From positions 1,009,001-1,073,000 of the forward strand of contig MCGT01000001.1 of NCBI GenBank assembly GCA_002104935.1: a stretch of 64,000 bases of DNA. Direction: 5' to 3'. Under the pieces are notes generated by a model. The model did no database searches, was not told the origin of the DNA, and saw only the letters and a program-made list of their open reading frames with translations. Positions 1-11,258 of the stretch are shown here, piece by piece (positions within the stretch are counted from its first letter, which is position 1; each line of letters opens with the position of its first letter). The stretch is from Hesseltinella vesiculosa (lineage: Eukaryota; Mucoromycota; Mucoromycetes; Mucorales; Cunninghamellaceae). The translations under genes and the position numbers were made by a program.

Positions 1-1426
1 GCCGATGTGTTCCCCGACCGTGAGCACTTTGGCCGTATCTTCTTCAACCAAGTAAAAAGAGTAAATAGGAAACAAAGATAGGTGCTCACACCTTTTCTCT
101 TAGGCCAACATGTCCGCCATGGGCATTCCTCAAATTGCTGTGGTGATGGGCTCTTGTACTGCTGGTGGTGCCTATGTGCCCGCCATGTCCGATGAAAGCA
201 TCATTGTCAAAAAGCAGGGTACCATTTTCTTGGCCGGTCCTCCCTTGGTCAAGGCCGCCATTGGTGAAGAAATCAGTGCTGAAGATCTCGGCGGTGCCGA
301 TCTCCATTGTAAGCTCACCAAATCACCATGACAAAAAATCAAACTGGCCACCACTTACCCCAATGCCCCACTTTTTTTTTTTTTTTCATCTCCAGGCCGA
401 ACCTCTGGTGTCACCGATCACTATGCTATGGACGATGAACATGCATTGGTGCTTGCCCGTCGTGCTGTGGCCAACTTGAACCGTACGAAGAAGGTGGATG
501 TAAGTGGATCCTCAAAAGTATATTCTTTCCCTAATGAAATGACTCATCTTTGCTTCTTTGCCACCGTGTCAGTTGGCTATGCGCACGCCCGAAGAACCCT
601 TGTACTCTGCCGATGAAATCGGTGGTATTGTCGGTGACAATTTGAAGAAACCTTTTGACAGCAAGAACATCATCTCTCGTATTGTGGACGGCAGTCGATT
701 TGCCGAGTTCAAAGAACAATACGGCACCACTCTGGTGACTGGCTTTGCCCATATTCACGGCTACCCTGTGGGTATCATTGCCAACAATGGTATTTTGTTC
801 TCTGAATCAGCCTTGAAGGGTGCCCACTTTATCGAACTGTGCTCGCAACGCGGTATTCCTTTGGTCTTCTTGCAAAACATCACCGGTTTCATGGTGGGGT
901 CGACTGCCGAAGCTGGTGGTATTGCCAAGAATGGGGCCAAATTGGTCACTGCTGTGTCCTGTGCCAAGGTGCCCAAATTCACTATCATCACTGGTGGCAG
1001 TTTTGGTGCCGGTAACTATGGTATGTGCGGCCGTGCCTACTCGCCCCGTTTCTTATGGATGTACCCTGTAAGTTCGCCCACCAAAAAAGGGAGGTCAAGC
1101 TGAATCGCTCACTGCTGTTTATTTCATTTTAGAATGCCCGTATCTCCGTCATGGGTGGTGAACAAAGTGCTAATGTGCTTGCTCAAATTACTCGTGAAAG
1201 CAAGGCCAAGAAGGGGTTGACATGGCCCACTGAAGAAGAAGAAGCTTTCATGGCTCCTATCCGTGAAAAATACGAACACGAAGGCCATCCTTACTTCTCC
1301 AGCGCTCGCCTGTGGGACGACGGTGTGATCAACCCCAAGGATACGCGTCACATCCTTGGCCTCGGTCTCAGCGCCAGTTTGAACGCTCCCATCGAAAAGA
1401 CCCGCTTTGGTGTATTTAGAATGTAG
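1..1426 (+). CDS. MCCC2: Methylcrotonoyl-CoA carboxylase beta subunit (3' part, 5'-truncated by window edge)
   Basis: Carboxyltransferase (beta) subunit of mitochondrial 3-methylcrotonyl-CoA carboxylase, a step of leucine breakdown in which carboxy-biotin on the alpha subunit is used to carboxylate 3-methylcrotonyl-CoA. Visible exons are 1-51, 104-308, 396-499, 573-1067 and 1133-1426; all junctions are GT-AG and phases agree. The protein shows the crotonase-like core ([28 protein letters not shown]) and the second acyl-CoA half ([39 protein letters not shown]), ending [16 protein letters not shown]. The N-terminal part lies outside the window. A propionyl-CoA carboxylase beta subunit is the main alternative, but the [12 protein letters not shown] and C-terminal motifs favour MCC. 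An AATAAA follows at 1462-1467. Confidence 0.93.
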
Positions 1427-1593
1427 AGAGACCAAAGAAAAAAATACCATGTAGACAAAAAAATAAAAAAAAAGCCAGCTTTTTTTTTTCCACTTTTCTG
1501 CGCCCATCGGAGTCAGGCATGGACAGCCCACCTGTGAGCTTTTATTTTTTTTTTTTTTTGGGTCTCTTGTCATTCTATTTTCTCACCCTCAAC

Positions 1594-1872
1594 ATGCCTT
1601 CTTCCTGCCAGGAGATTCGTCAAGAATTGATCGAATGCATGCTTAAATCCAACTGTGTGCTGGTCAAGCGCAACACTGTGGCCGAATGCTTCAAGCAGGA
1701 ACACAAAGACGATGTGCCTGACGAATGTCAAAGCATCCGCAAGAGCTATGCGGACTGTCGACGAGGCATGGTAATGTGATCCTTGAAACTAGCCAACCTG
1801 GGCACAACCTAACTTTTTTATTCACCCTAGCTTGATCCACGCATGCGATTCCGAGGCAACAAGACCCAGTGA
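1594..1872 (+). CDS. COA5: Cytochrome c oxidase assembly factor 5 / PET191-like CHCH protein
   Basis: Small twin-cysteine mitochondrial protein needed for cytochrome c oxidase assembly in the intermembrane space (family knowledge). Two exons, 1594-1770 and 1831-1872, give 72 residues. Cysteines sit in CX9C spacing (SSCQEIRQELIEC near the start and CQSIRKSYADC near residue 45-55), followed by the typical basic tail RRGMLDPRMRFRGNK. The ATG at 1594 is chosen because it opens the conserved MPSSCQEIR start; an in-frame upstream ATG at 1519 would add a low-complexity Phe-rich leader that reads like the 5' UTR. The gene begins only about 170 bp after the MCC beta stop, on the same strand. Confidence 0.9.
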
Positions 1873-2471
1873 AAAGATATCCCTATCCAGCCCATTCCTA
1901 ATTTTTTTTTTACTCATGTACCACTTTGCCTTATTTGTATGATGACATCCCCTTCCATGCCATTTTCCTTCACGAGACATACACCCCATTGATCCTTATC
2001 CCATTCTCCCATATTCCTTAAAAGCCCATCCAGCACAACTCAAAAGAGTCAAACGAGGACTAGGAAATTGTAAAGTCAAGTCATACATACTGACAGATTG
2101 ATGGAATAAAAGCATGTTGAAAGAAGGTCGACGAAACGGGCTCTCTCTTCCTTTTTTTTTAAATCAACAGTAATCGTAGCCTGAGTGACTAACTTGTTCA
2201 CCACACCGCTCCTCTTTTTGTATAGAACAGTTGTGAGAAAAAACCTCTGCCCACAAATGATCTGCTTAAAGTTAAGCGAGCACTGTCCTATTGCTATTGC
2301 TATAAACTCAGAATTCCAAAAAGCAGGAAGGCCACTTTTTTTTGCCAACCACCACAGTGATTGGCGGAGGGCGCTCCGACGCCTCCGCCATTTCTTTCGT
2401 TTTTCGTTCGTCCTCGCTTTTTTTCCTCTTCATTTTGCTATTTTATATATCATTTTTTCATCATATAACCA
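1873..2471. other. Intergenic, COA5 3' end and RAD6 promoter
   Basis: No supported gene. The stretch holds the COA5 3' UTR and the upstream region of the RAD6 homologue. Short open frames on both strands lack family motifs and codon regularity. Confidence 0.6.
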
Positions 2472-3276
2472 ATGTCCACTCCTACTAGAAGACGATTAAT
2501 GCGAGACTTCAAGCGTCTGCAAAGCGATCCTCCTGGTAAATCATCAACGAACGAGCCCAGGTACCTTGACTCATTTTTTATTTTTCTACATTTCTCTAGG
2601 TGGTGTCTCGGGTAACTAACGTCATTGCATGCATCTGCCCTTCAACAACCCGCACATTCATACTTACATGTTTATGCATTTTGTAGGTGCTCCTTGCTCT
2701 GACAATATCATGGTGTGGAATGCAGTCATTTTCGGACCAGGTAATAAATACAAGGCTTGCAGAAAATCGACTAGATTCAGAGCGCTTATGCATCCCTCTT
2801 TTCATTTTGCTCTTTCTGTCGGTGACTGGAACGCTAGCCGATACTCCATTTGAAGATGGTACATTCAAGTTGGTGATGCAGTTTGATGAAACTTACGTAA
2901 GTGCATCGAGAATGGCAGGGTGTTGAAAAAGGAGGGTGGCAAGAGCAAGCAAGGGCACATGGCAAAGCGCTGGCCCCCTATTTTTAGTTGCTTACATATT
3001 CTTTTGTTGTAGCCCAACAAACCACCTGTTGTGAAATTTGTATCAAAAATGTTCCATCCCAACGTATATGCCAATGGCGAGCTTTGCTTGGATATTTTGC
3101 AAAACCGGTGGAGCCCTACTTATGACGTTGCTGCCATCCTGACCAGTATCCAATCCTTATTGCATGACCCCAACCCAAACTCACCTGCCAATGCCGAAGC
3201 AGCCAATCTCTACCGTGAAAACCGCAAGGAATACGTCCGTCGTGTACGAGAAATTGTCGAATCATCATGGGAATAG
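2472..3276 (+). CDS. RAD6: Ubiquitin-conjugating enzyme E2, RAD6/UBE2A type
   Basis: E2 that carries ubiquitin as a thioester and, with RING partners of the Rad18/Bre1 type, modifies PCNA and histone H2B. Five exons (2472-2535, 2600-2611, 2687-2740, 2838-2896, 3013-3276) give 150 residues, the usual length. The N-terminus [21 protein letters not shown], the HPN motif ([17 protein letters not shown]) and the catalytic Cys in GELCLDI are all present. The C-terminus ends at SSWE, without the long acidic tail of budding yeast. Exon 2 is a 12-nt microexon encoding GVS; without it the conserved PPGGVSGAP loop is lost, so it is supported by homology. An AATAAA at 3300-3305 lies just after the stop. 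Confidence 0.95.
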
Positions 3277-3299
3277 CCTGCTGTTTGTCTACCGGTCTG

Positions 3300-3305
3300 A
3301 ATAAA
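3300..3305 (+). terminator. Polyadenylation signal AATAAA of RAD6 homologue
   Basis: Canonical AATAAA about 24 bases after the RAD6 stop. It is followed by a run of more than 20 A bases starting near 3319. Confidence 0.6.
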
Positions 3306-3584
3306 AAATTATGCCAGTGAAAAAAAAAAAAAAAAAAAAAAGTTCGTGCAATTTATTGCGCACACGAGGGGTGATGGTGCTCACTTGATTTCTTGGACGG
3401 CCCATTGTCCTAATTTTAATGAAAAAAGATGCTCAAGCAAAAAAAAAAAAAAAAAAAAAAGTGGCTTGGGCATGCCAACGGACAAGGAAATCAAAAAAAA
3501 TTTTCGACCATTAAAAGGTACTTTTTTATTTTATTCTTTCGCTTTTTCTTTCTCTTTCCTCCCTCCCTATATTCATTTCTAGAC

Positions 3585-4098
3585 ATGGCTCCTATCGCTA
3601 AGAAGACCAAGAAGAACGCTGAATCCATCAACTCTCGTCTCCAACTCGTTACCAAGTCTGGTAAATACACCCTTGGTTACAAGACCACCTTGAAGTCTCT
3701 TCGTCAAGGCAAAGGTATGTCGTATTTTTGTCTCAAAACAAAGGGGACAGGAGCTCAACTGAAAAAAAAGAAAAGAAAGAATACCTCTCGAGCAGAGATC
3801 GTCCCCTCCATTGAACTAACATTGTTTCTGATCTGTAGCCAAGTTGGTCATCATCGCTGGTAACTGCCCCCCTCTTCGCAAGTCTGAAATCGAATACTAC
3901 GCCATGTTGTCCAAGACCGGTGTCCACCACTACAACGGCAGTAAGTTGCAACGCTTGCTATTCCAAAGAGCCTCGCTGATTTCTCTCTTTGCCTTCTTAG
4001 ACAACATTGACCTCGGTACTGCTTGCGGTAAGCTTTTCCGTACCTCCGTCCTCTCCATCACCGACGCTGGTGACTCTGACATCTTGACTGCCCAATAA
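3585..4098 (+). CDS. RPL30: 60S ribosomal protein eL30
   Basis: Component of the large ribosomal subunit. Three exons, 3585-3714, 3839-3940 and 4001-4098, give 109 residues, normal for eL30. Diagnostic stretches are [39 protein letters not shown], the [11 protein letters not shown] segment, and [18 protein letters not shown] with the terminal acidic DAGDSDIL. A pyrimidine-rich TTTCTAG sits directly before the ATG, so an intron in the 5' UTR is possible but not proven. AATAAA lies at 4160-4165. Confidence 0.96.
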
Positions 4099-4310
4099 GC
4101 AGCTCATTGATGGCTGTCCCTTTTGAAGAATGAATAGTTCTTTCTGCATAAAAAAAGAAAATAAAAACATACTGCCATGTGTCTTTATTTGTACGATTTT
4201 GTTCTTGCTGGGAAAAGTGGTTTTTTTTGAGGAACCCAGCCACCAAGGCCAGAAAAAGTTTTTTAAATTCAGTCGCCGGCCATTCAATCAGTGCCCTCTC
4301 CGCACCAGCC

Positions 4311-4672
4311 ATGGCCATCTCAGGCGCTAGACATCCAGGAGTGGTCAACGCTAATTTTTGGTCTAAAAGCCATGTAGACACAGAGAAAATGGTAGGGAAA
4401 GTATTTCATCCCGTGGATACGAATAAGATCATTGAAGAATTGACCACACAGCGACGATCTCTCGTTCCTTCCCCTCGTCCAATCAGACGAAACCGTGACC
4501 ATCAGACACATGAATGGGCAGTGACACGCAATGTGAACCTTCAACGCAGGTATGTTTATTTCTCTATTTATTTATGTTATGTTATGTTAGGCTCGCCTTT
4601 GTTCAGCACTTTGCTGGCTTGAGGATGATCCGAATCTCGAGTCCCTGTTTCATCAATGAATCAAAGCGATGA
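4311..4672 (+). CDS. Small hypothetical protein, two exons
   Basis: Not a family I recognise. The ATG at 4311 has a good context (CCAGCCATGG). Exon 1 runs 4311-4549; a 41-nt intron (GTATGT...TTAG) leads to exon 2, 4591-4672, and the product of 106 residues ends CFINESKR. It is basic, with no membrane segment. The reading frame could extend upstream to 4179, adding a Phe/Arg-rich leader that resembles a mitochondrial presequence. An alternative acceptor at 4606 would end the protein after four more residues (STLLA). The intron is at the short limit for this genome, so the 3' structure is uncertain. Confidence 0.4.
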
Positions 4673-5146
4673 GCACCAGGGCGAAATAACCCCGAGGTCG
4701 CCGATGAAAAAGGGCAAGAAATGGTGAACGTGTCCAGCTTGTTTTTTAGATGCACACACTCCACACCATCGGCTGTCCAAGCCCGTGATCTCCTCTGCAA
4801 GAAATAACAAAGGAGGCAACGGCTCAGTCATCCGGTTGGATAAGCAAGGTTCACGATGCAATTCCGCGATGGCCGCCCCCCCCCCTGTTTTGTTTCTAAA
4901 CGCCAATTTTTTTTCTGACGAGTCAACTTCGGTCTGAATCCATTTTGGGGGATGGCAACACTCTAAAAAAAAGCGTTTATGCAAAATAAGAAACATCGAG
5001 GTTGATTCTCAAAAGGAATTTTTGTTTTTGGCACTTCCGAACGTCAGGAAAAGGGCTCATGAAGAAAAAAAAGCTTTATTTCACGTTTCTTTTCTTGCTC
5101 TCCTTTTTTTTTCTGCTCCAACTTTCTCTCCTTTGACCTAGCTGAA
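4673..5146. other. Intergenic before the 5147 membrane-protein gene
   Basis: About 470 bp with no supported gene; short open frames on the minus strand look random. It presumably contains the promoter of the gene starting at 5147, including a T-rich stretch near 5100-5115. Confidence 0.5.
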
Positions 5147-6310
5147 ATGACTTTTAGGTTTTCATTTTATTTGCTATCGACGGCCGCCGTTGTCAGTGCA
5201 GCTTGGACATCAGAAACGCCCTATGCACCACCAAGGTGGAAAAGCAAACTGCTTGGCCTTCCTACTTGGATCACACCCATCACAGGTAACTTTTACTTTC
5301 TCTCAACAATGTATGGACGACGTTTTTTATTTATTTAAAAAAAAAAAAAAAGATTACGACTCAGACACTTTCAACACCACAACCATCTTCTCGGTCGTAG
5401 TGATGCTGGTATCAACCACTTATGCTATGCATCGAGTACGACAATTGCATCAGAGCTCGCCGCAGGGCAACTTGCCGCTGGTCAGCACCATTGGCCGGTT
5501 CAATTACATCATTTTAAGCTACCTGGTCTCGACGTGTATCGCTTCTTTTACCTTTGCTTTCATGAACGCTGGAAAGGTATGGGCTTCCTTTGGAGTGTTC
5601 CATAACTTGCTGGAAATGGCCATGCTGATCACCATGATTACTCAATCCCCAACGCAGTGAGTCGAACAAACTTGGATGCATAAATTTGTGTAACCTGCCT
5701 TTTTTTCTAGTGACCGAGTGGCCGTCCCCTTTGCCTTTCTGTATTTGATCGTGACGATGGCGGTGGTCATTGTGGCGCCATGGCCACTGGATGCTTTGTT
5801 TTTCAAATTTCAAGGCCTCATCAGCGACATTGCCCTGTCGATTAATTTCTGGCGCTTGTACCTCTGTAACCGTCGAGCCATGAAAGCTCTTCCCCTCGTC
5901 ACCGAGAAAGACCATGTTCCTCTCCCTGTTCATCATCACCTTGTGATTCTTTGCTGGGCTGCCACTTTCCACGCCTTTGGTAATCTTTTGGTCACCGTGG
6001 GCAATTACTTTTTATCGTAAGCAAAGGTTAAAAAAAAAAAGGAGTCGGTCATGTGAGGTTGTCTCACGCCTTTTTTTTTTTTTTTTTTTTTGTGGGTGAA
6101 AGCTGGGTCATATTCCAATATTTGTATGCGATTGCGTTTCCAATGTATGCGTATTATTGCGTGATGGAACCGACAGGCAACCGGATCAAATGGTACGAAC
6201 CCTCTTTATCGTCAGAGGCCTTGGTTTTGTTGATCTCGACCATGATCAGTACCGGCAGTATTTTGATCGGCGTTCTGACGTCGGTCATGGCCACTTACTC
6301 TTGGCCCTAA
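5147..6310 (+). CDS. Multi-pass membrane protein with signal peptide, unknown function
   Basis: Four exons, 5147-5285, 5353-5656, 5711-6016 and 6103-6310, give 318 residues. The N-terminus (MTFRFSFYLLSTAAVVSAAW) reads as a signal peptide or first membrane segment. About six further hydrophobic helices follow, for example TTTIFSVVVMLVSTTYAM, IGRFNYIILSYLVSTCIAS, FAFLYLIVTMAVVIVAPW, LVILCWAATFHAFGNLLVTV and the last ALVLLISTMISTGSILIGVL. I cannot assign a family. The layout of several short helices with few charged loops resembles fungal secretory-pathway or plasma-membrane proteins of unknown function. Intron acceptors follow A- or T-rich runs (5339-5352, 6071-6091). Confidence 0.75.
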
Positions 6311-6486
6311 CCCAGACCCTGTAGATACATGTTTTTTTCTCTCTTTTGGCGACAGAAATACAGGTTTATTTATGTTGTGGATATAGGGAATAAAAATAAA
6401 TAAATAACATACACGCTTGAAGATTACAAAAAAAAAAAAAAAAAGGAGAGTCTGTTGGCTGTCGGGGGGACAGAGAGGCAACTTTT

Positions 6487-7501
6487 TCAAACCAAGATGA
6501 ATTCCAAAGTCCAGGTTCGGCGTTTCCATACCTTGATCTCCATGGTATCCAAGGTCAATGATCCGACATCCCACCAACATTTTCTCTATAGGGACGGGAA
6601 GAAATAAGTCAAGTGATACGAGGGGCGGGAGGAGTTTGTCTTTGTTACCGCTGGCTTTTTCCAAAAGGGCATGAGGCGTTGGGCAACCAAAGCCGAGTGC
6701 TGATCCGGGTCGGTAGCAGGGGAAGTGGCGAAGCGTAAGAGTGAGAGGCTGGTGATACATGTGCGTTTTGGCTCTTGATTTCGATGGAACCAGCGATCGT
6801 CTTGGTCAAAGCCAGCCTCGCACAGCATCTCGACGAGGTGCAGCTCAGCCAAGTTGTTTTCCTTTTTGATGTTCTTCAGCAGGGGTTCAAACATCTTATT
6901 GTCTTGCATCAGGTGCTGCCCCGCTTGGTATTTGATGCGGTGGATATCTTGCTCGGCGACGGGTGTATGCCTTGGAGGCAGGACAAAGTATTCGAGATCT
7001 TCACGCAGGGCAATCACGACCTGGCGGTTGACTAGACTGTCCGGGGTATCGAGGCTGAGGATCGCCGGTCGGCCAGGAAGAGGGCTGGTGGGCGGATTGG
7101 ATGCTAGCTGTTCACGCTTGGCCTTTTGTGTTTCTTCAAACACTCGCTTGATGTAGGCAAAGCAGCTTGGGTCAAAGTCCACAGCCACTGTGCTTTCGAC
7201 GTGAGCGCCTGAGTCCATTTCGTTTGGTAATGACAGGTCTATCCCATTGGGAAACAGGTGAAGGATAATGCTTTCTGGCAAGAGTAACTTGGAAAGAACA
7301 AAACAGCTTGCCATGAGTGTCACCCCTATGTTCTTTTGGTCCTTGAAGGCAACTTACCAAAATGTCTCGTTCGATATCTATTCGCTCGCCTCGAACATTG
7401 AGATTAAGAATGGGTGGCAGCTGTGTTTCGTCCAAAGGGTCATCATGGTCTACTATTAACGGCGATGTCGTTTCTTCTAGTTGTGTGATGATATGGGTCA
7501 T
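6487..7501 (-). CDS. Whi2-like BTB/T1-domain protein
   Basis: Homologue of fungal Whi2, a KCTD-related scaffold that in yeast acts with Psr phosphatases in the general stress response and restrains TORC1 on low amino acids (family knowledge). Exons on the minus strand: 7358-7501, 6649-7287 and 6487-6585, giving 293 residues. The T1/BTB core is clear (LPPILNLNVRGERIDIERDI, then LLLPESIILHLFPNG, the Whi2 signature). The C-terminal tail (RKCWWDVGSLTLDTMEIKVW, then KRRTWTLEFILV) also matches the family pattern and fixes exon 3. The start at 7501 is preferred; an in-frame ATG at 7534 would add 11 residues. The gene is convergent with the membrane-protein gene ending at 6310. Confidence 0.82.
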
Positions 7502-8152
7502 GGATTGAGAAAGAAAAGGGAAAAAAAAGGGCAAAATGGGAAGGTGAGAAAAAGAGACGAAAAAAAAAGGGCGGCCTGTTTTTGGTCAATCCCGCCTTCA
7601 ATGCAGATTTGGTTACACCGGCCTTTCATTGATTGCGTTTCTTGGCCTTGTCCTATCATGCTTCCTCGACGAAATTGCACAAGGGCTTCCTAATTAAATC
7701 ATGCACCAAGTGTTAAAAGCTGCCACTGGTATTTTATTCATACAGGGAAGTAAGATTAAACCCAAACTTCATGGACGACTGCTCTGCCAACATCAAAGCA
7801 AGGGGCTACTTAAAAAAGGCAAGAGGTGACCATTTTCTGCAGACGTTAAACCACATCAAGAGCAAACTGCACTCACTTGCAGTTGATATGTCCGGTCGGC
7901 TGTTCGACATCCATGTTGTCTTGTTCTATTGGAGACCGTCCTTGGACGTGCCCTTTTTTCTTTCCTTCCTTCCAGCCAGCACAACATCAACCACAGCTAC
8001 GGCTAGAACCAAGGGAAGTGCATCCTCCTCGACTTTCTAATTTTTTTTTTATTAAAATGGGGGAGACGGCCAATCTTTTTTCTTCTTTAGTATGATACAG
8101 GGTGGTTAAAAAAAAAGGCTGAAGTGTTGTTGGCATGAACAAAGCGATTTTT
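7502..8152. other. Intergenic, Whi2-like promoter and eS6 3' region
   Basis: About 650 bp. Both flanking genes are on the minus strand, so this holds the eS6 3' UTR and the Whi2-like promoter. No open frame here shows a family motif. Confidence 0.5.
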
Positions 8153-9157
8153 TTAGGCCGAGGCAGACTTGCGGAGGGAAGAGGTGCGACGACGTTCGGC
8201 CTTCTTGTCCTTGGTTTCCTTGACACGCTTGGCAAGCAATTGCTTGTATTCGGCTTCGGCTTCCTTGGAGGCGGTGGCGCGTCTGCGCTTGAGGGCGACA
8301 CGGTGACGACGACGTTGCAAGGTGGCGGGGGTGACCAAGCGTTGGATCTTGGGAGCCTTGGTGAAGGCCTTCTTGTCGGCATTCTTGGGTTGGATTTCGC
8401 GGCGGATGACGTATTGGCGGACATCGTCTTCGTAGGTCAGGTTGAAGAACTTACGGATCTTGGAGGCACGCTTGGGGCCGAGGCGCTTGGGCACAGCGGT
8501 GTCGGTCAAGCCGGGGATATCTTGTTCACCTTGCTTGACAACGACCAAGGAGAGCACAGCCAAGTCGGAGGAGACGATGCAGCCACGGACAGACTTGCGC
8601 TTGCGTTCACCAGTACGGCGAGGACGGTAGCAAGAGTGGCCCTTGGACAACAAGAGGCGCACACGGTGAGGCAACAGCACACCTTGCTTCATGGGGAAAC
8701 CTTGCTTGTCGTTACCACCAGAGATACGGAAAACGTAACCCTTGAATTCATCACCAAGGGCATCGCCAGGCACTTCTTGGGACATGCGCTTGTCGTAGAA
8801 GCCACGGCTATTTATGACAGGAATGGATGAGTTCACTCTTTTCTACTTTTGTCAAAAAATCCCAGGCTGCCTTACAGACGACGTTCGTCATCGATTTCAA
8901 TCAACTTTTGACAGCCGGTGGCAGGGTTGGCAATGTTCAACTAGAAAGAAACAGACAGGATGTCAATGGCCGCGTTCAAAAAATGTTGGCAAGTGCCATG
9001 TCTCGCTGTGGTGGTTCCTCCATCCATCCATCGCCTTTTTTTTCCAAATCCATCCATCCATCCATTCCTTTTATTGTTTATCATGCGAATGATTCGTATT
9101 GTCGTGTGTGCATGTTCGGATCGTGCTAGTTTCGTCGTCATAGTAACCTACCTTCAT
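8153..9157 (-). CDS. RPS6: 40S ribosomal protein eS6
   Basis: Small-subunit ribosomal protein, phosphorylated on C-terminal serines downstream of TOR/S6-kinase in other eukaryotes. Minus-strand exons: 9152-9157 (only ATGAAG), 8876-8940 and 8153-8807, giving 241 residues. Exon 2 encodes [20 protein letters not shown] and exon 3 continues [13 protein letters not shown], so the 6-nt first exon is needed to supply the invariant MK. The body has the expected basic stretches and ends [14 protein letters not shown], with phosphorylatable serines. The first intron (8941-9151) is long for this genome and contains two blocks of a CCAT tetranucleotide repeat. Confidence 0.95.
9018..9065. repeat. CCAT tetranucleotide microsatellite in eS6 intron 1
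   Basis: Two blocks of tandem CCAT (about three to four copies each), separated by a short T-rich spacer, inside the first intron of the eS6 gene. Confidence 0.7.
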
Positions 9158-9838
9158 ATTGGCCTGAGTGAAAAAAGAGAAAGAGCAAAAAAAAAAAGGC
9201 GGGCGGGGCTCTGAACACTTTGACCTGTTTTCCCAAATCAGGCAAGTCTTCGCCTGATACGCCCTGCCTTCAACCATGGGCACGCCTTTGCAAACATTTA
9301 AGCTGTCCATACGCTTGCAAGGGCCGCACACGTGCAAGAATTAAAAGCAAGCATGGAAGCTCACGAAAAGGAAGCCTGTTTGCTCTGGATTCTTTCATTA
9401 CACATCCCGAGGAACGGTCGCGTTGACCAAGGCCACTGCACATCGAGTGACAGGTTGCGCGGTAGCAACTCCTAGGAGAATAGGGTAGGCAGTGGACAGA
9501 GAACGGCTTGTTCTTTGTCAAGGTCTCTTCGTTTGACCTTTGCTCGCGAGCTGCTCTATGACAACCGGACCAAAATTTGAAATAAGAATCTTGAGGAAAT
9601 GATGGCGAAGACAGCCGTCTTATCGAAGCATAGTCAAACAGCCAGAAACAGAGGTACGGTAGCTCTCTCTCTCTTAAATCTCTCCCGCTTCACCCTCTTT
9701 TTATCCTTTTGGCCATACCTTGCCAACCTACTTGCCCATGACCCGCCCCGATCACGCCAAGTCAGAGATAAGAAAAAAGAAATAAAAAAAATGTTGATTT
9801 ATATAAATAACAAAGAGAGAGGGAAAAGAAGAGCCAGG
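9158..9838. other. Intergenic, eS6 promoter and BET3 3' region
   Basis: About 680 bp between two minus-strand genes. No supported gene. It should contain the eS6 promoter next to 9157 and the BET3 polyadenylation region near 9790-9820. Confidence 0.5.
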
Positions 9839-10571
9839 TTAATCTTCACCCACAGGGACTTCTTCCTCCAGGTATCGCACCAGTTTGACACGAAGCTCAG
9901 TGGCGTCGTCGCCTCGCAAGGTATCGCTGACAAAGTTGGCTTCAACTTGCATTTGCACCATTTCCAGGGCGCCTCTCAAAATGCCACAGTAGATGTTGGA
10001 GTACCAGAGACCACCATCCAGTGCATCGTTGGGCAGCTCGACGAATTCGGTCAGAGGGTTATCGTCAAAGAGGAGCGAGAACTCCTTGTTGTCGTTGGAC
10101 CAGTTGGCGACATTGGGTGTGATGTTTAAAAAGATCTTGAAGCCAATTTTTGATACGGCCTCGGCAGTTTCTCGAAAGTCGGTGCATCGTGCAATGCCAG
10201 AGCGTGCAAGGAAATCTTCAATCAGTCGCTGTCCGATGTTATAGCCCCTTCATGAAGCAAAGTAGGCATCCGAGTCAGTTCATATCCTGGTCAACTTCGT
10301 TGGCTTACATTTTTTCAAGCTGCTTGTTCACTTCATTGTAATCTTCATAGTCTTTTACCAACTGCACAACCATGGATCCGTACGTCAGTGTAAATAATTC
10401 AGCATTCTATTCACGACCTCCCAAAAAAAAAAAAAACGAAGAACGATGGCGTGGGTGTGTTAGTGACAACCCAAGTGGTTCGTCCCATCTCTCACTTACG
10501 ATCTTCTCGACTTTGTTTTTCCATACATCTTCACCGATGGATTTGTACTGTTTTGATAGTGGGGTAGTCAT
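9839..10571 (-). CDS. BET3: TRAPP complex subunit BET3
   Basis: Core subunit of TRAPP, the Rab1/Ypt1 exchange factor that tethers ER-derived vesicles at the Golgi. Minus-strand exons: 10500-10571, 10309-10406 and 9839-10247, giving 192 residues. Recognised by [56 protein letters not shown] and the [15 protein letters not shown] helix. The conserved palmitoylation cysteine is present at residue 78 (ARCTDF). The start at 10571 gives [20 protein letters not shown], matching the family N-terminus. Confidence 0.94.
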
Positions 10572-11258
10572 GAATAAATTGGTATGTGAGATGAAAGAAA
10601 GGGGAAGACGGTGTTGGTTTTTTGAAAAAAATCCCACTCGTTCTGCCTCTGAGTTTCAATGTGCCTTGATTTGGTCAGGCCTGAACAAAGTCGTTGTGCC
10701 AACGGAAAGTCTATTGCGAGCGATATCATCGGTAGTGCATGTTTGCCAGCCTGCTTTCTTGTTCTGCTTCTGAGAATGTTGCCCTTTTAATCAAAGCCAT
10801 CGTTTTGTACAGGTTCATTTATTAAGAGCAACTTTTTCCAGTCCCCTGGCGAAAAAGGATCAAGGGGTTGGCTGGGCAACCTTCATCCGTCGACCAGATT
10901 TTTTCACCACCCCTCATCGTTCATGATTCTGTACATCCATCTCGATGGAGCCGCGTAGCGTTTGGGGGAGGTTTTTTTTCGAAATGAAGAAAAAGGATGG
11001 TTTGCCAAATTCAGCCTCCGCGGAGCTCCTTCCATGCCTGGCCAAGGACGAGCTGTTCCAGTGTTGAAAGGACGCCAAAAAGGGACTGTTCTCTTTTTTA
11101 CTCTTTTTCTTGTCGCAGAAGCGCTGATGCCCGCTTTGTTCACCCTCGTGTTTATTCATGGCTCAAATAAAAACCTGGCTAGACGGCATCAATCTACAAC
11201 TGCCAGCTTGCAGAGGAAGGAGAACGAAAAAGGAAGAGTGTGAATCATGGCTGGATGG
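10572..11258. other. Intergenic, BET3 promoter and 3' region of the six-TM gene
   Basis: About 690 bp between two minus-strand genes. Overlapping open frames of about 80 residues occur on both strands at 10904-11243 but carry no motif and look accidental. A minus-strand AATAAA lies near 11153. Confidence 0.5.

Noticed and set aside
8135..8830. 231-residue plus-strand frame opposite eS6
   Set aside because: Antisense shadow of the ribosomal eS6 exon.
9230..9420. Short GC-rich inverted segments resembling a structured RNA or tRNA
   Set aside because: No cloverleaf with a proper T-loop (GGTTCRANNC) and acceptor stem can be drawn; no tRNA or snoRNA box signals found.
10904..11243. Open frames of about 80 residues on both strands
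   Set aside because: They overlap each other on opposite strands, lack motifs, and lie in the 3' region of the six-TM gene.
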